From the NCBI RefSeq assembly GCF_000355905.1, contig NZ_APLF01000004.1:248001-312000 (forward strand): DNA of 64,000 nucleotides, in the 5' to 3' direction. Position numbers and translations under genes: made by a program. This stretch comes from Psychroflexus gondwanensis ACAM 44 (GTDB lineage: Bacteria > Bacteroidota > Bacteroidia > Flavobacteriales > Flavobacteriaceae). This document shows positions 37,390 through 46,482 of the stretch, piece after piece. Every line of letters starts with the position of its first letter. The first letter of the stretch is position 1. The notes beneath the pieces were generated by a model, which saw only the letters and a program-made list of their open reading frames with translations, did no database searches and had not been told where the DNA came from.

Positions 37390-39033
37390 TTAGTTTGAAT
37401 ATTTTTTAGGGGATTCACGATAGTTAGTATTTTGCTCAAAGAGTTTAGCGTAACTAAACAAATCTGACTCTCCATAAGGTTTTGCAATAAAGGTTAGACC
37501 TTTAGGCTCTCCTTCAGAAGTATAGCCCATCGGTACTGTAAGTCCCGGATATTTTGCCGCAGCAGCTTGTCCTGCATTATAATTATTGATCGATAACATT
37601 GCATCTAACCTATTATCCACCATTGGGGTTTCAAAATAAGCAAGCCCAGCTTTATAGAGATTGTCTCTTATGTCTTGAAGCTCCTCTTCAGATAAGTTTA
37701 AGTCTTCGATCCCTTCAAACCTAGCCTGTCCGTAAGGAATCCTAACCAGGGTATCTTCTAGATTAAATTTTATCACGTCTGCTGCAGATTTTACAATCAC
37801 GTCTTCAGAGGTATAGGCTTTTAAATAGTTGGCAAGATCTATTTTCATATCTCCACTCAATAGTTCAGTAAAGCCCTCGAAATTCATAGGCTTGGGGTTG
37901 ATCTCAATAATTTCAGCTCCTAATGACTTGAGATCTTCAAGGGCTCTGCTGTATAAGGAATCTTCAAGATAACTGGTATACACGCCAAATCTTAAATTCT
38001 TTAAGTCTGCTCTAGGATCTATCTCCCAGGGCACCGCAGCACCGGACTTTGCCGTGGCCATTGCTGAAAACACAATAGAATTATCGCTTATGGTTTTGGT
38101 AATAGGTCCAGGGGTATCCAAAGTACTAGAAATGGGCACAATCCCTTCCTGACTTAGTACACCAACGGTAGGTTTTAAACCTACCGACGATTGCTGACTG
38201 GAGGGCGAAAGAATAGAACCCGAGGTTTCTGTACCTATAGCAGCTACTGCATAGTTGGCAGCAACACTTACTGCACTTCCAGAGCTCGACCCACCAGTAT
38301 CAAAGGTTCTAGGTCCGTATGGATTTAAAGTTTGACCACCAATAGCACTATATCCGTTAGGACAACCATCGCAAAGGAAATTGGCCCACTCACTCAAGTT
38401 GGCTTTTCCCAAAATAAGAGCGCCGTGAGATTTTAAATTGGTAACAATCTTTGCATCGATTTCGGTTTGGTTATCCATCAAGGCCACTGCGCCAGCGGTG
38501 GTGATCATATTTTTGGTATTGATATTATCCTTCAATAAAATGGGCATCCCGTAGATAGGGTGTTGCTTTTTGGCTTGAAGCGCATCTAGCTCTTCCGCTT
38601 GAGCCACCACCCTGGGATTGATGGAAATAATTGCATTGAGTGCTAAGTCTTTATTAGTCTCGGTATCTGCAATCCGGAAGAGATACCATTGGGTTAAACT
38701 CTTATAAGTAAGAGTTCCGTCTTCAATATGATTTTGAATGGAAGTAATGTCTTGGTCAAAAATGTAAGGCGTAAGATTAACGTACATCTCTTTAGAAAAG
38801 CCATTGAGTTGGGAGGTAATGGTTTCTATAATAGCATTCCGATCAGAAACTTTAGATTGTATGAGTTGATAGCGCAAACGCTCCGATGCGTTGTCGGCGC
38901 TGGAGTCTATTATACCCGTTTCGTCGTAAGGTACCCAGACCTCAAATTCTGGAGCCGAATTGTCTTTACAAGCACTTAGACTTAATATAAAAAGGGTAAC
39001 AATAAAAAATGAATTAAACTTAAACTGATGCAT
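37390..39033 (-). CDS. Amidase-signature lipoprotein
   Basis: This 547-aa lipoprotein has a lipobox LFILSLSAC. The amidase signature domain has Lys in [12 protein letters not shown], then [22 protein letters not shown] and TETSGSI (Ser-cisSer-Lys triad). It hydrolyses C-N amide bonds; the substrate is unknown. The Cys is followed by KDNSAPE, with one acidic residue nearby. The 16-bp spacer to the peptidase gene is filled by a short hexamer repeat. Confidence 0.88.
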   Translation of the reverse strand: MHQFKFNSFFIVTLFILSLSACKDNSAPEFEVWVPYDETGIIDSSADNASERLRYQLIQSKVSDRNAIIETITSQLNGFSKEMYVNLTPYIFDQDITSIQNHIEDGTLTYKSLTQWYLFRIADTETNKDLALNAIISINPRVVAQAEELDALQAKKQHPIYGMPILLKDNINTKNMITTAGAVALMDNQTEIDAKIVTNLKSHGALILGKANLSEWANFLCDGCPNGYSAIGGQTLNPYGPRTFDTGGSSSGSAVSVAANYAVAAIGTETSGSILSPSSQQSSVGLKPTVGVLSQEGIVPISSTLDTPGPITKTISDNSIVFSAMATAKSGAAVPWEIDPRADLKNLRFGVYTSYLEDSLYSRALEDLKSLGAEIIEINPKPMNFEGFTELLSGDMKIDLANYLKAYTSEDVIVKSAADVIKFNLEDTLVRIPYGQARFEGIEDLNLSEEELQDIRDNLYKAGLAYFETPMVDNRLDAMLSINNYNAGQAAAAKYPGLTVPMGYTSEGEPKGLTFIAKPYGESDLFSYAKLFEQNTNYRESPKKYSN

Positions 39034-39138
39034 GGATAAATTTTAGAAATAATGTTTGAGCCTTAAAAATAGCACAATTTTAGGATTCAATTGGTTTGAA
39101 TTCAATTATTTAAATGAAAACCTACCTAATACTGAGTA

Positions 39139-39169
39139 TTGTGTAATCTTAATATTATCCTTATTTTTG
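39139..39169 (+). promoter_or_regulatory. Bacteroidota consensus promoter
   Basis: TTG (39139-39141) and TATTTTTG (39162-39169) are separated by 20 bp, matching TTG-N17-23-TANNTTTG exactly. The predicted start site is about 39175, giving a ~140-nt leader before the gene at 39313. Confidence 0.5.
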
Positions 39170-39312
39170 GAAACATTTAATAAAATATTAATTTTTTGAT
39201 CGCTAAAAAATGCTTTTTGTTACTTTTTCATCCCTTATCTTAGTAACATTATTTCAAGGTGTTTTTAAATCTGATCAATTTTTTAACCCCAATCTATTTT
39301 AAGCTTTTGATT

Positions 39313-39657
39313 ATGAAACGACTGAATCTCCTAGAGATATTAAAGAAAAAGTATCCCAAAAGTATTAACCCCAAACTGATTTATGTGGGGCTATTCCAAA
39401 CCTCTAAAGACGTTTTTCTAGAGAAAATCCTAGATGACGAACCGGAACGTCTAGTCCAGCATAATTTGGAGCAGATTTACGATAAAGACTTGGTGCATTT
39501 TCAACCTATACTCCAGGGCTGCTTGTTTAATCCGCTTATTCCTATAGATGATAATGCCACTCGGTTTTTATTACACATGGATCCGTTGAGTATTATGCTA
39601 AACTTTAATGATATTTTTACTGAAGACGCCACCGATCGCCTACTAAAGTATATTTAG
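39313..39657 (+). CDS. Hypothetical protein
   Basis: This 114-aa protein is not recognised. It begins MKRLNLLEILKKKYPKS, is charged at the N-terminus and has no signal peptide or membrane segment. The ATG at 39313 is chosen over a GTG at 39259, which would add a hydrophobic, unconserved-looking stretch. It has its own consensus promoter and sits 42 bp ahead of the serine hydrolase gene. Confidence 0.6.
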   Translation: MKRLNLLEILKKKYPKSINPKLIYVGLFQTSKDVFLEKILDDEPERLVQHNLEQIYDKDLVHFQPILQGCLFNPLIPIDDNATRFLLHMDPLSIMLNFNDIFTEDATDRLLKYI

Positions 39658-39698
39658 AATTGAGAACTATGCCGTAAAAATTCATAACCTTTTCACTC

Positions 39699-40814
39699 TT
39701 GAAACTCAACCTGTTCTCCAAACTCATCATACTTTTAGTCCTATTACAAAGTTTATCCTCCTGTAAAGTTGGTCGGTTTATTGTCTATAATTTTGCAGAT
39801 ATCAACGACCATAAGAAATTCCCGTCAAGACTTATAGAAAACGACTCTACCAGCTTTCAGTTTACAGAGGCCAAAATTTCCAAAATACCAGATTCTGTTA
39901 CGGTTAAAAAAGAGAAGACCAGTTTTGAAACCTATCTAGAAGATAACGAAACCGTCGCGTTTTTAGTGATTAGAAACGACACCCTACTCTATGAAAACTA
40001 TTGGTATGACTATAACCGCTCTTCCGTTGTGCCCTCATTTTCTATGGCCAAATCGGTGACTTCTATCCTTATTGGCATTGCTATAGACGACGGACTTATT
40101 ACTTCTGTTGACGAACCGGTAACCACGTATATCCCAGAGCTCAAAGACAATGGATTTGACCAAGTAAGTCTTGAGCATCTGCTACAAATGACCTCTGGGC
40201 TAAAGTTTGGCGAAAGTTACTACAATCCCTTTGGGACGGTGGCTACCTTTTATTACGGGAGACGCCTCAGGAAAGCTATTGAAAAGCTAGAGCTAGAGAA
40301 TCCTCCTGGAGTTGGTTTTGACTATACCAGCGGCGAAGCACAATTGCTAGGCTTGGTTTTAGAACGGGCGCTCAACGGCCAGACCGTCTCTTCGTACCTG
40401 GAAGAGAAGCTGTGGAAACCTCTCCAAATGGAATACAATGCCAGTTGGAGCATCGATAAAAAGAAAAACGGACTGGAGAAAACCTTTTGCTGCCTAAATG
40501 CCAGAGCACGTGATTTTGCCAAGCTCGGCCGACTCTACCTCAACAAAGGAAACTGGAACGGACAGCAGATTGTCTCTGAAGCTTGGGTAAAGCGCTCTAC
40601 AGCAGTCGATACCACCAAAGGGAGTTCTTGGGAATACCAATACCAGTGGTGGATCCCCACCAAAACTGGGGATTTTATGGCCGAAGGAATTCTAGGCCAG
40701 TATATTTACGTAGACCCCAAAACCAACTTGATCATCGTAAGACTAGGGAAAAGTAATGGCGATACTAATTTTGAAAGCCTCTTTGTAAGTATGAGTTCGT
40801 ATTATAAAATGTAA
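39699..40814 (+). CDS. Beta-lactamase-fold serine hydrolase lipoprotein
   Basis: This 371-aa member of the class C beta-lactamase/penicillin-binding-protein-like family has a lipobox LQSLSSC. SxxK appears as PSFSMAKSVTSILIG, and the YxN-type element as FDYTSGEAQLLG. The start is TTG at 39699. Such proteins are usually esterases or D-amino-peptidases. The C-terminal base and codon usage is more G+C-rich than in neighbours to the right. Confidence 0.85.
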   Translation: MKLNLFSKLIILLVLLQSLSSCKVGRFIVYNFADINDHKKFPSRLIENDSTSFQFTEAKISKIPDSVTVKKEKTSFETYLEDNETVAFLVIRNDTLLYENYWYDYNRSSVVPSFSMAKSVTSILIGIAIDDGLITSVDEPVTTYIPELKDNGFDQVSLEHLLQMTSGLKFGESYYNPFGTVATFYYGRRLRKAIEKLELENPPGVGFDYTSGEAQLLGLVLERALNGQTVSSYLEEKLWKPLQMEYNASWSIDKKKNGLEKTFCCLNARARDFAKLGRLYLNKGNWNGQQIVSEAWVKRSTAVDTTKGSSWEYQYQWWIPTKTGDFMAEGILGQYIYVDPKTNLIIVRLGKSNGDTNFESLFVSMSSYYKM

Positions 40815-40836
40815 AATTAAAAAGAATTCGTTTATC

Positions 40837-40867
40837 TTGTATTAGTTCAGGTAAATGGGTAGTTTTA
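40837..40867 (+). promoter_or_regulatory. Weak candidate promoter
   Basis: TTG (40837-40839), 20-bp spacer and TAGTTTTA (40860-40867), with one mismatch in the last base. It precedes the 28-aa frame at 40891 and the zinc-ribbon gene. Confidence 0.25.
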
Positions 40868-40890
40868 TATAAAAAGAGTTAGGCATAATT

Positions 40891-40977
40891 ATGGCAAAAA
40901 CTGTAACAAAATTTTCATTATTTATTGCTTCGCCTAATCATCTTGAAGTAGAAAGTTCTGCGACTGTTATAAAATAA
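40891..40977 (+). pseudogene. Possible remnant of a DUF4062-type protein N-terminus
   Basis: This 28-codon frame reads MAKTVTKFSLFIASPNHLE then VESSATVIK and stop. It resembles the start of DUF4062 proteins (LFIASPxDLxxER...), which are N-terminal domains of NTPases often found in defence or mobile loci. The rest is missing. This is a fragment call from pattern only; it could be a chance frame. Confidence 0.25.
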
Positions 40978-41002
40978 TAAACCATTAAAACACGATAAGC
41001 CT

Positions 41003-41284
41003 ATGACCTGTGAGACGTGCAATGCTAAATTCAGCTACTTTAAAGTATTAAAATCCTTTTGGCTTGGATATCAAGATATAAAATGTGACCACTGCGATTC
41101 AACTTATGAACATAAGCTATCGAATAGAGTTTTAGGAGGACTCCTCGTAATGATTTCAATTTTTGTAAGTTTTATTATTTTCAGTGACAAACCTAAGTTA
41201 GTCCCTATCATTGGATTTATACTGATGTCTATAGTTTTATCGTTACTCTTACCGTTTATTATGAAGTTCCGTCGATTAGAATAA
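41003..41284 (+). CDS. TIGR04104-like putative zinc-ribbon membrane protein
   Basis: This 93-aa protein has a four-cysteine zinc-ribbon, CETCNAKFSYFKVLKSFW then IKCDHCDSTYEHKL, followed by two transmembrane helices (about 45-85). This layout fits the small TIGR04104 putative zinc-finger family of Firmicutes and Bacteroidota. Function is unknown. Confidence 0.75.
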   Translation: MTCETCNAKFSYFKVLKSFWLGYQDIKCDHCDSTYEHKLSNRVLGGLLVMISIFVSFIIFSDKPKLVPIIGFILMSIVLSLLLPFIMKFRRLE

Positions 41285-41680
41285 AGTGCAGAAGATATGC
41301 TGATCGTAAAAGTAAATTTATAGAATACAAAGCCGACACAAATGAATAACTCAAAAATAGGAGTCGTGTAGTGAAAGTTCACCTACTTTTCTTACTTATC
41401 AAATGTAACTCTTAAATTGATTTCCATTTAATTCCAGACATCCACATTCGTAAAAGACTAGAGTTGAGTTGATTGATAAATCTATGCAGGTCAGAATAAG
41501 TGAAAAATTCTGATCGTGCAGACTAACTTTTCAATTCTCAATCCATAAAAAATATTTATACATATTATTATATAATCAGTATAATATACTTTTAGTTACA
41601 TATATTTCATAAATATTACCTAAATAATAAATTATAGGCATTTATTACCCTTTTAAGTATTATTTTTAATAAAAAATATT
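41285..41680. other. 396-bp AT-rich non-coding stretch
   Basis: No convincing gene was seen on either strand; all frames are broken by stops. The last 140 bp are very AT-rich and presumably hold the promoter of the SPFH lipoprotein gene, but no TANNTTTG box was recognised. Confidence 0.5.
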
Positions 41681-42463
41681 ATGAAAACAAAAACTATTTT
41701 AAGCATAGCTCTAGCAGCTATTTTTTTAAGCAGTTGCGCCGTGATTAGGCCTGGTGAGGCTGGAGTAAAACAGACACTTGGTAATTTTTCAGACGAAGTG
41801 ATAACTCAAGGGACTATAATTTATAACCCTTTTATAAGTAAAGTGATAAAAGAATCTACACAGACTAATAATATAAAACTTTTTCTGAGTCTACCCAGTA
41901 AAGAAGGTCTTAGTGTAAATTCTGAGATTTCAATTTTATACCGCTTAGAAAAAAATAAAATACCCTCTGTATTAGAGAATTTAGGGCGAGATTATGAATC
42001 TATAATTACTAGTGTATTTAGATCTGCTTCTTCTGATATATGTGCTCAGTTTTTTGCCAAGGATATGCATTCTGGGATGCGTGCACAGATAGAGAAAGAA
42101 ATCAAAGCCAGTATGGAAGAGAATATAACGAAACAAGCCGATGGTATCGAACTTATTGCTGTTTTAATGAAGAGCATACAATTACCTCAGGGTTTAGCTA
42201 ATTCTATAGAACGAAAATTGCAGGCTGAACAAGATGCTATGCGATTGGTGTTTGTTCTACAACAAGAAAAATTAGAGGCCGAGAGAAAAATCATAGGTGC
42301 AAAGGGAGAGCGAGATGCCCAGCTTATTCTAGCAGAGGGACTTACTGATCAAATTATAAAAACTAGAAGTATAGAGGCCTTTAGTAAATTATCTCTATCT
42401 CCAAACTCAAAAATAATCATCACCGATGGAAAGGCCCCTCTATTGATTAATATTGATCAATAA
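41681..42463 (+). CDS. SPFH/prohibitin-like lipoprotein
   Basis: This 260-aa protein has a lipobox AIFLSSC and then VIRPGEAGVKQTLGNFSDEV, the SPFH (prohibitin/stomatin) N-terminal pattern. An SPFH domain (about 22-170) is followed by a helical, coiled-coil-prone segment LQAEQDAMRLVFVLQQEKLEAE. Most prohibitin relatives use a transmembrane anchor, whereas this one is a predicted lipoprotein. A terminator hairpin follows at 42608. Confidence 0.82.
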   Translation: MKTKTILSIALAAIFLSSCAVIRPGEAGVKQTLGNFSDEVITQGTIIYNPFISKVIKESTQTNNIKLFLSLPSKEGLSVNSEISILYRLEKNKIPSVLENLGRDYESIITSVFRSASSDICAQFFAKDMHSGMRAQIEKEIKASMEENITKQADGIELIAVLMKSIQLPQGLANSIERKLQAEQDAMRLVFVLQQEKLEAERKIIGAKGERDAQLILAEGLTDQIIKTRSIEAFSKLSLSPNSKIIITDGKAPLLINIDQ

Positions 42464-42607
42464 ATTTTAATAATGAATTTGTGGTTCGACGAAAACTCAA
42501 TAGAGCCCCAAATGCAAAGATCAGTATTACTTATTGTCAAACCTATAAAATGCTAAATACTGATTAAAATACAAATCTATTTTTTCGTTTTGTTTATGTT
42601 TTAGTTG

Positions 42608-42640
42608 AAAGCCATCTCAGATTTGAGATGGCTTTTAGTT
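42608..42640 (+). terminator. Rho-independent terminator
   Basis: A perfect 12-bp stem (42608-42619 with 42624-42635) and GATT loop end in a T-rich stretch, 145 bp after the SPFH gene. Confidence 0.8.
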
Positions 42641-42740
42641 TATAGAAAGCTGTAGTCCGTCCGATTACCATATTGCCTGAATTTTGAAAAGGAAAAAACA
42701 ATTATATTCACTGTGTAATTAGACTTGAAACCCTAAAGAA

Positions 42741-43433
42741 TTGTTTGAACCAAAACCGGCACTACTCATTTATAAGCCAAGAACATCGATAAAAATAGGT
42801 CTATTCCTTGTAATTCTTTTTGGCTCGTTTTTATGGGCTTGCGGATCAATTAATGACAACCGCTTTATTTTCTTCCTCCACAATCGATTTTTAGAAGAAC
42901 ACGGCTTAAGTGAATTACATCCCAAATTCGGACGGACAGAATACAATGAGATCATTGCCGAATTTGAAAAAAATGGTTTTAAGGTTTTCAGCGAAAAAAG
43001 AAACGGAAACGTAAACGCGCGAGAATACGCCTTAGGAATTGTTAATCAAATTGACAGCTTGATAAAAAACGGTACTGAATCAAACAACATAACAATCGTT
43101 GGAACATCAAAAGGTGGATATATTGCTCAATACGTTTCAACATTAGCAAGAAATCCAGACTTAAATTTTGTTTTTATCGGAAGTTTTAGGACTAGCGACT
43201 TGGAAAATAGTCCAGAAATCAACTATTGTGGGAACATTCTAAGCATTTACGAAAAGTCCGATCCCTTTGGAGTTTCTGCATTGGAACGAAAAAAATCTTC
43301 AAGCTACAAAATTAAACATTTTAAAGAAATTGAACTGAATACAGGAATGGGACACGGCTTTTTATTTAAAGCTTTAAAAGAATGGATTGAACCGACAATA
43401 GATTGGGCAAACGGAAATTACAAAAGCAAGTAA
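42741..43433 (+). CDS. Alpha/beta-hydrolase-like membrane-anchored protein
   Basis: This 230-aa protein has an N-terminal hydrophobic segment LFLVILFGSFLWACGS that may be a lipobox. The nucleophile elbow is GTSKGGYIA, and a late Asp and His are in EKSDPFGV and GMGHGFLF. These fit an alpha/beta-hydrolase catalytic triad. The start is TTG at 42741. The substrate is unknown. Confidence 0.72.
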   Translation: MFEPKPALLIYKPRTSIKIGLFLVILFGSFLWACGSINDNRFIFFLHNRFLEEHGLSELHPKFGRTEYNEIIAEFEKNGFKVFSEKRNGNVNAREYALGIVNQIDSLIKNGTESNNITIVGTSKGGYIAQYVSTLARNPDLNFVFIGSFRTSDLENSPEINYCGNILSIYEKSDPFGVSALERKKSSSYKIKHFKEIELNTGMGHGFLFKALKEWIEPTIDWANGNYKSK

Positions 43434-43489
43434 AAAGCGACTGGAACCTATTTAGATTAAGTAAAAATGAATCCTACTTTGCATAACAA

Positions 43490-44320
43490 ATGAAAGATAA
43501 AATTATAAATTGGAATGTAGACCCCGTGATTTTTTGGATAACTGACACATTTCCTTTAAAATATTATGGCTTGTTTTTTATGACGGGGCTTCTCTTAGCT
43601 CATTACATTATAAAACGCATTTACATTAAAGAAAATATACCCATTGCAAATTTAGAAAAGCTATTTATCTACATCGTTGTTGGAACACTTTTGGGAGCAA
43701 GACTCGGACATTGTTTATTTTATGACCCTTCCTATTATTTTCAAAATCCAGTCGAAATTTTACTCCCTATCAAAAAGATAGGAGACTCCTATCAATTTAT
43801 TGGATTTCAAGGACTCGCAAGTCATGGAGGGGCCATTGGGGTTTTAATTGCAATCGCTCTTTATTGTCAAAAATATAAAACTAAATTTTTATGGGTGTTA
43901 GATAGAGTGACAATTGTTGCACCAATTGCAGCTGCTTTTATAAGATTTGGGAATTTTATGAACTCAGAAATTTATGGGAAACCTACCAACGGAAACTGGG
44001 GAGTTGTTTTTCAAAGAGATGATATGATACCAAGACATCCAACTCAACTCTATGAGGCTTTCTCATACCTTCTCATATTTGGTATATTATTTTTTATATA
44101 TAAGAATAGAGCTAAAGAAAAAGCTAATGGACTTATATTTGGAGTGTTTTTAGTTTTACTATTTTTAACACGATTTTTAATAGAATTTTTTAAAGAAAAT
44201 CAAGTCGGGTTCGAAAGTCAAATGTTGATTAATATGGGACAAGTTTTAAGTATTCCTTTTATTATAATTGGGCTGATTTTAATAATTACTAGGAAAAGAC
44301 AAACAGTAAATACCTTATAG
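43490..44320 (+). CDS. lgt: Prolipoprotein diacylglyceryl transferase homologue
   Basis: This 276-aa protein has seven predicted membrane helices. Lgt motifs are GLASHGGAIG (catalytic His), FIRFGNFMNSEIYG (Lgt signature) and RHPTQLYEA. Lgt attaches diacylglycerol to the lipobox Cys of lipoproteins. It is in an AT-rich accessory-looking region rather than a housekeeping context, so it could be an extra copy. The whole genome is needed to tell. Confidence 0.88.
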   Translation: MKDKIINWNVDPVIFWITDTFPLKYYGLFFMTGLLLAHYIIKRIYIKENIPIANLEKLFIYIVVGTLLGARLGHCLFYDPSYYFQNPVEILLPIKKIGDSYQFIGFQGLASHGGAIGVLIAIALYCQKYKTKFLWVLDRVTIVAPIAAAFIRFGNFMNSEIYGKPTNGNWGVVFQRDDMIPRHPTQLYEAFSYLLIFGILFFIYKNRAKEKANGLIFGVFLVLLFLTRFLIEFFKENQVGFESQMLINMGQVLSIPFIIIGLILIITRKRQTVNTL

Positions 44321-44465
44321 ACATTGGTAATATTTTGATGAAATTGAAATAAAAACAGGAATGTAATATGCTTTTTATTTTAAAGTCAACTAAATTTAAT
44401 GTTTACCTTACTGCTTTCAAAAATAAAAATGAGTGAATACCTAATCTAATATTTTAAAAGAACCC

Positions 44466-45563
44466 ATGAAAAACCTATACTTCGTCCTCTTGCTCACTTT
44501 TATCTCCCCCCTGTTCAGCAATAGTGCTCTTGCCCAGTGTGATGACATAAGTCTAGAGAATCTTACGAACCCAGGGCCATTTGATGTAGAAATCCTTACC
44601 GAGGCAGATGGAATTCGAAATGGGCCCAATTATTTAGAAGCGACCATTTACTACCCAACCAACGCTACGCCGCCCTTCGCAAGTATTGCAATAGTCCCTG
44701 GATTTGTATCGCTTCCTACGAGTGTGGAAGAATGGGGACCGTTTTATGCGTCTCACGGAATTGTAACCATTATTATAGGGACAAATTCTATTTTTGATCT
44801 CCCAGAGGCACGTGCTAATGCCCTGCTAGATGCCTTGGAAACTATTAAGCAAGAAAATAGTAGAGTCTCTTCTCCGCTTGAAGGAGACCTCAACTTAGAC
44901 CAATTGGCCGTAAGTGGATGGTCTATGGGCGGTGGTGGTGCTCAAAGGGCTGCTGTTCTTGATAATAGCATTGCCGGCGTTGTAGCTTTATGTCCATGGC
45001 TTCCTAACCCTCAACTTAATCATGAAAGTCCAGTCCTTATTTTTAGCGGTGAGGAGGATACTGTAGCTCCTCCTTCACAGCACGCAGATCTTCATTATAA
45101 TGCAACACCGAATATGACTGACAAAGTACTCTTCGAAATTGCAAATGGCGATCACTCCGTTGCAAATACGCCTAATGGCGGAGGCGGTTCTGTAGGGAGA
45201 ATAGCACTTTCTTGGCTTAAACTCTATCTGGAAAATAACGATTGTTATTGTCCGTTGTTAACAGACAATCTCTTAGTAAATCCTCCTGCTGCTTCTAAGG
45301 TGGAGCAAAGTTTCGAATGTGAATTGTTGGGGATTGATAGTCAGGAATTGGCTATTGGATTTTATCCCAATCCAACCAGAAACATAGTCTATTTAGAAAT
45401 TCCTAAAGACGTTCATTATGAACTCATTTCGTCCCTAGGACAACCTTTATTAGAAGGAAATCTAACTGGAAATAACAAGCAGATTGATTTGTCTCAATTT
45501 CCCGAAAGCTTGTATTATTTGCAAATAGAAGGTCAAGTTATAAAACTTATTAAAAACAATTAA
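44466..45563 (+). CDS. Secreted polyesterase/cutinase-like hydrolase (PETase-like) with T9SS C-terminal domain
   Basis: This 365-aa protein has a signal peptide ending near NSALAQ. The catalytic triad is visible: Ser153 in GWSMGGGG, Asp198 in SGEEDTVAP and His230 in NGDHSVAN. The spacing (45 and 32) nearly equals that of known PET hydrolases (46 and 31 in the Ideonella enzyme). IVPGFVSLPTS and WGPFYASHG match the oxyanion region, with Phe for the usual Tyr, and a Trp is in CPWLPNP. The tail (about 297-365) has YPNPT and YYLQIEG...KLIKNN, a type A T9SS sorting domain. Bacteroidota esterases PET27 and PET30 share this layout. The physiological substrate is probably a natural polyester or lipid ester. 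Confidence 0.85.
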   Translation: MKNLYFVLLLTFISPLFSNSALAQCDDISLENLTNPGPFDVEILTEADGIRNGPNYLEATIYYPTNATPPFASIAIVPGFVSLPTSVEEWGPFYASHGIVTIIIGTNSIFDLPEARANALLDALETIKQENSRVSSPLEGDLNLDQLAVSGWSMGGGGAQRAAVLDNSIAGVVALCPWLPNPQLNHESPVLIFSGEEDTVAPPSQHADLHYNATPNMTDKVLFEIANGDHSVANTPNGGGGSVGRIALSWLKLYLENNDCYCPLLTDNLLVNPPAASKVEQSFECELLGIDSQELAIGFYPNPTRNIVYLEIPKDVHYELISSLGQPLLEGNLTGNNKQIDLSQFPESLYYLQIEGQVIKLIKNN

Positions 45564-45783
45564 CTAGCCTACATGAACATGATAAGCAATTCTAACATAA
45601 ACAAAAATATAAGGGTCGTATACCTAAAGCCTTTGTTGATTGATAAGCGATAATAAGAACACAGGTAGTAAATTGATTTATATATGTATTGCAACAGCCG
45701 CATTTGAAATCATATCGATTAAAGTCTAGTATTACTTCATGACTAGAGACCTGATTATAGAAAGGTTAATTAAAAAAATAGTG

Positions 45784-46203
45784 ATGATAAAAAAAAATAA
45801 AGCCAAAGTCTCTTATGGAATGTTGATCTTCATATTTCTAGTATTTTTTGGCCCTGTCAGCTTTGAAGTTTTAAACGATGGCATTCAAAGTGAATTTTAT
45901 GTACTACTTGGAGTACTCATCCCATCATTTGTCTTCATCTTATATATGTTCCTAAAAACGGAATACTACATTGAAGAGAACCTCTTAAAAATAAAATGCG
46001 GTCTATTATTCAATAAAAGCATTGAGATTCATAAGATCAAAAAAATAAGTAAAACAAATAGCCCAATCTCCTCTCCGGCTCGAATTGAGATCACTTACGG
46101 AGAGTATGACGAGATCATACTCTCACCCAAAGACAAACTTACTTTGGCAAAGGACCTTACAACAATTCACCCAGCCATTGAAAATAATATAACTGAAGAC
46201 TAG
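45784..46203 (+). CDS. Bacterial PH-domain-like membrane protein
   Basis: This ~139-aa protein has two transmembrane helices (about 8-60) followed by a small beta domain with TEYYIEENLLKIKCGLLFN and IKKISKTNSPISSPA. This is the pattern of bacterial PH-like (bPH/YdbS-type) domains. The ATG at 45784 is chosen; an ATG at 45739 would add 15 charged residues. Function is unknown. Confidence 0.65.
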   Translation: MIKKNKAKVSYGMLIFIFLVFFGPVSFEVLNDGIQSEFYVLLGVLIPSFVFILYMFLKTEYYIEENLLKIKCGLLFNKSIEIHKIKKISKTNSPISSPARIEITYGEYDEIILSPKDKLTLAKDLTTIHPAIENNITED

Positions 46204-46214
46204 AGATAAAGAAT

Positions 46215-46376
46215 ATGAATAAAATGAGACGTATTGGATTAGTCGTACTAATCATAGGAATTATAAGCCAATTTGCTTTAGAAGAGGCTACTTACGATTT
46301 TTGGTCTGGAGCCTTAATTGGTGGAGGAATTGCCTTGCTTTTTTTTGGGAAAATGGTCAAACTACCTCATAAATAG
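46215..46376 (+). CDS. Small two-helix membrane protein
   Basis: This 53-aa frame (MNKMRRIGLVVLIIGIISQF then ALEEATYDFW and SGALIGGGIALLFFG) has two hydrophobic helices and basic ends. It begins 12 bp after the PH-like gene on the same strand and is probably co-transcribed. Not recognised. Confidence 0.55.
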   Translation: MNKMRRIGLVVLIIGIISQFALEEATYDFWSGALIGGGIALLFFGKMVKLPHK

Positions 46377-46482
46377 AATTTTAATGCTGAGCAATTTTTA
46401 AAATCGAGCTGCAGGTGTATTCAAAATTAGCCCAAACGATGAAAAAAGACTTGCTCTTTGTATTTGCCAAACAACTTGGCTT

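Noticed and set aside
40878-40900. GTTAGGC-like sequence resembling integron attC core site
   Set aside because: No matching second core site, integrase or cassette array; chance match.
42481-42496. T-loop-like GGTTCGA sequence
   Set aside because: No acceptor stem, anticodon arm or 3' partner to make a tRNA.
42473-42556. 27-codon frame after the SPFH gene
   Set aside because: Too short, no similarity recognised, lies before the terminator.
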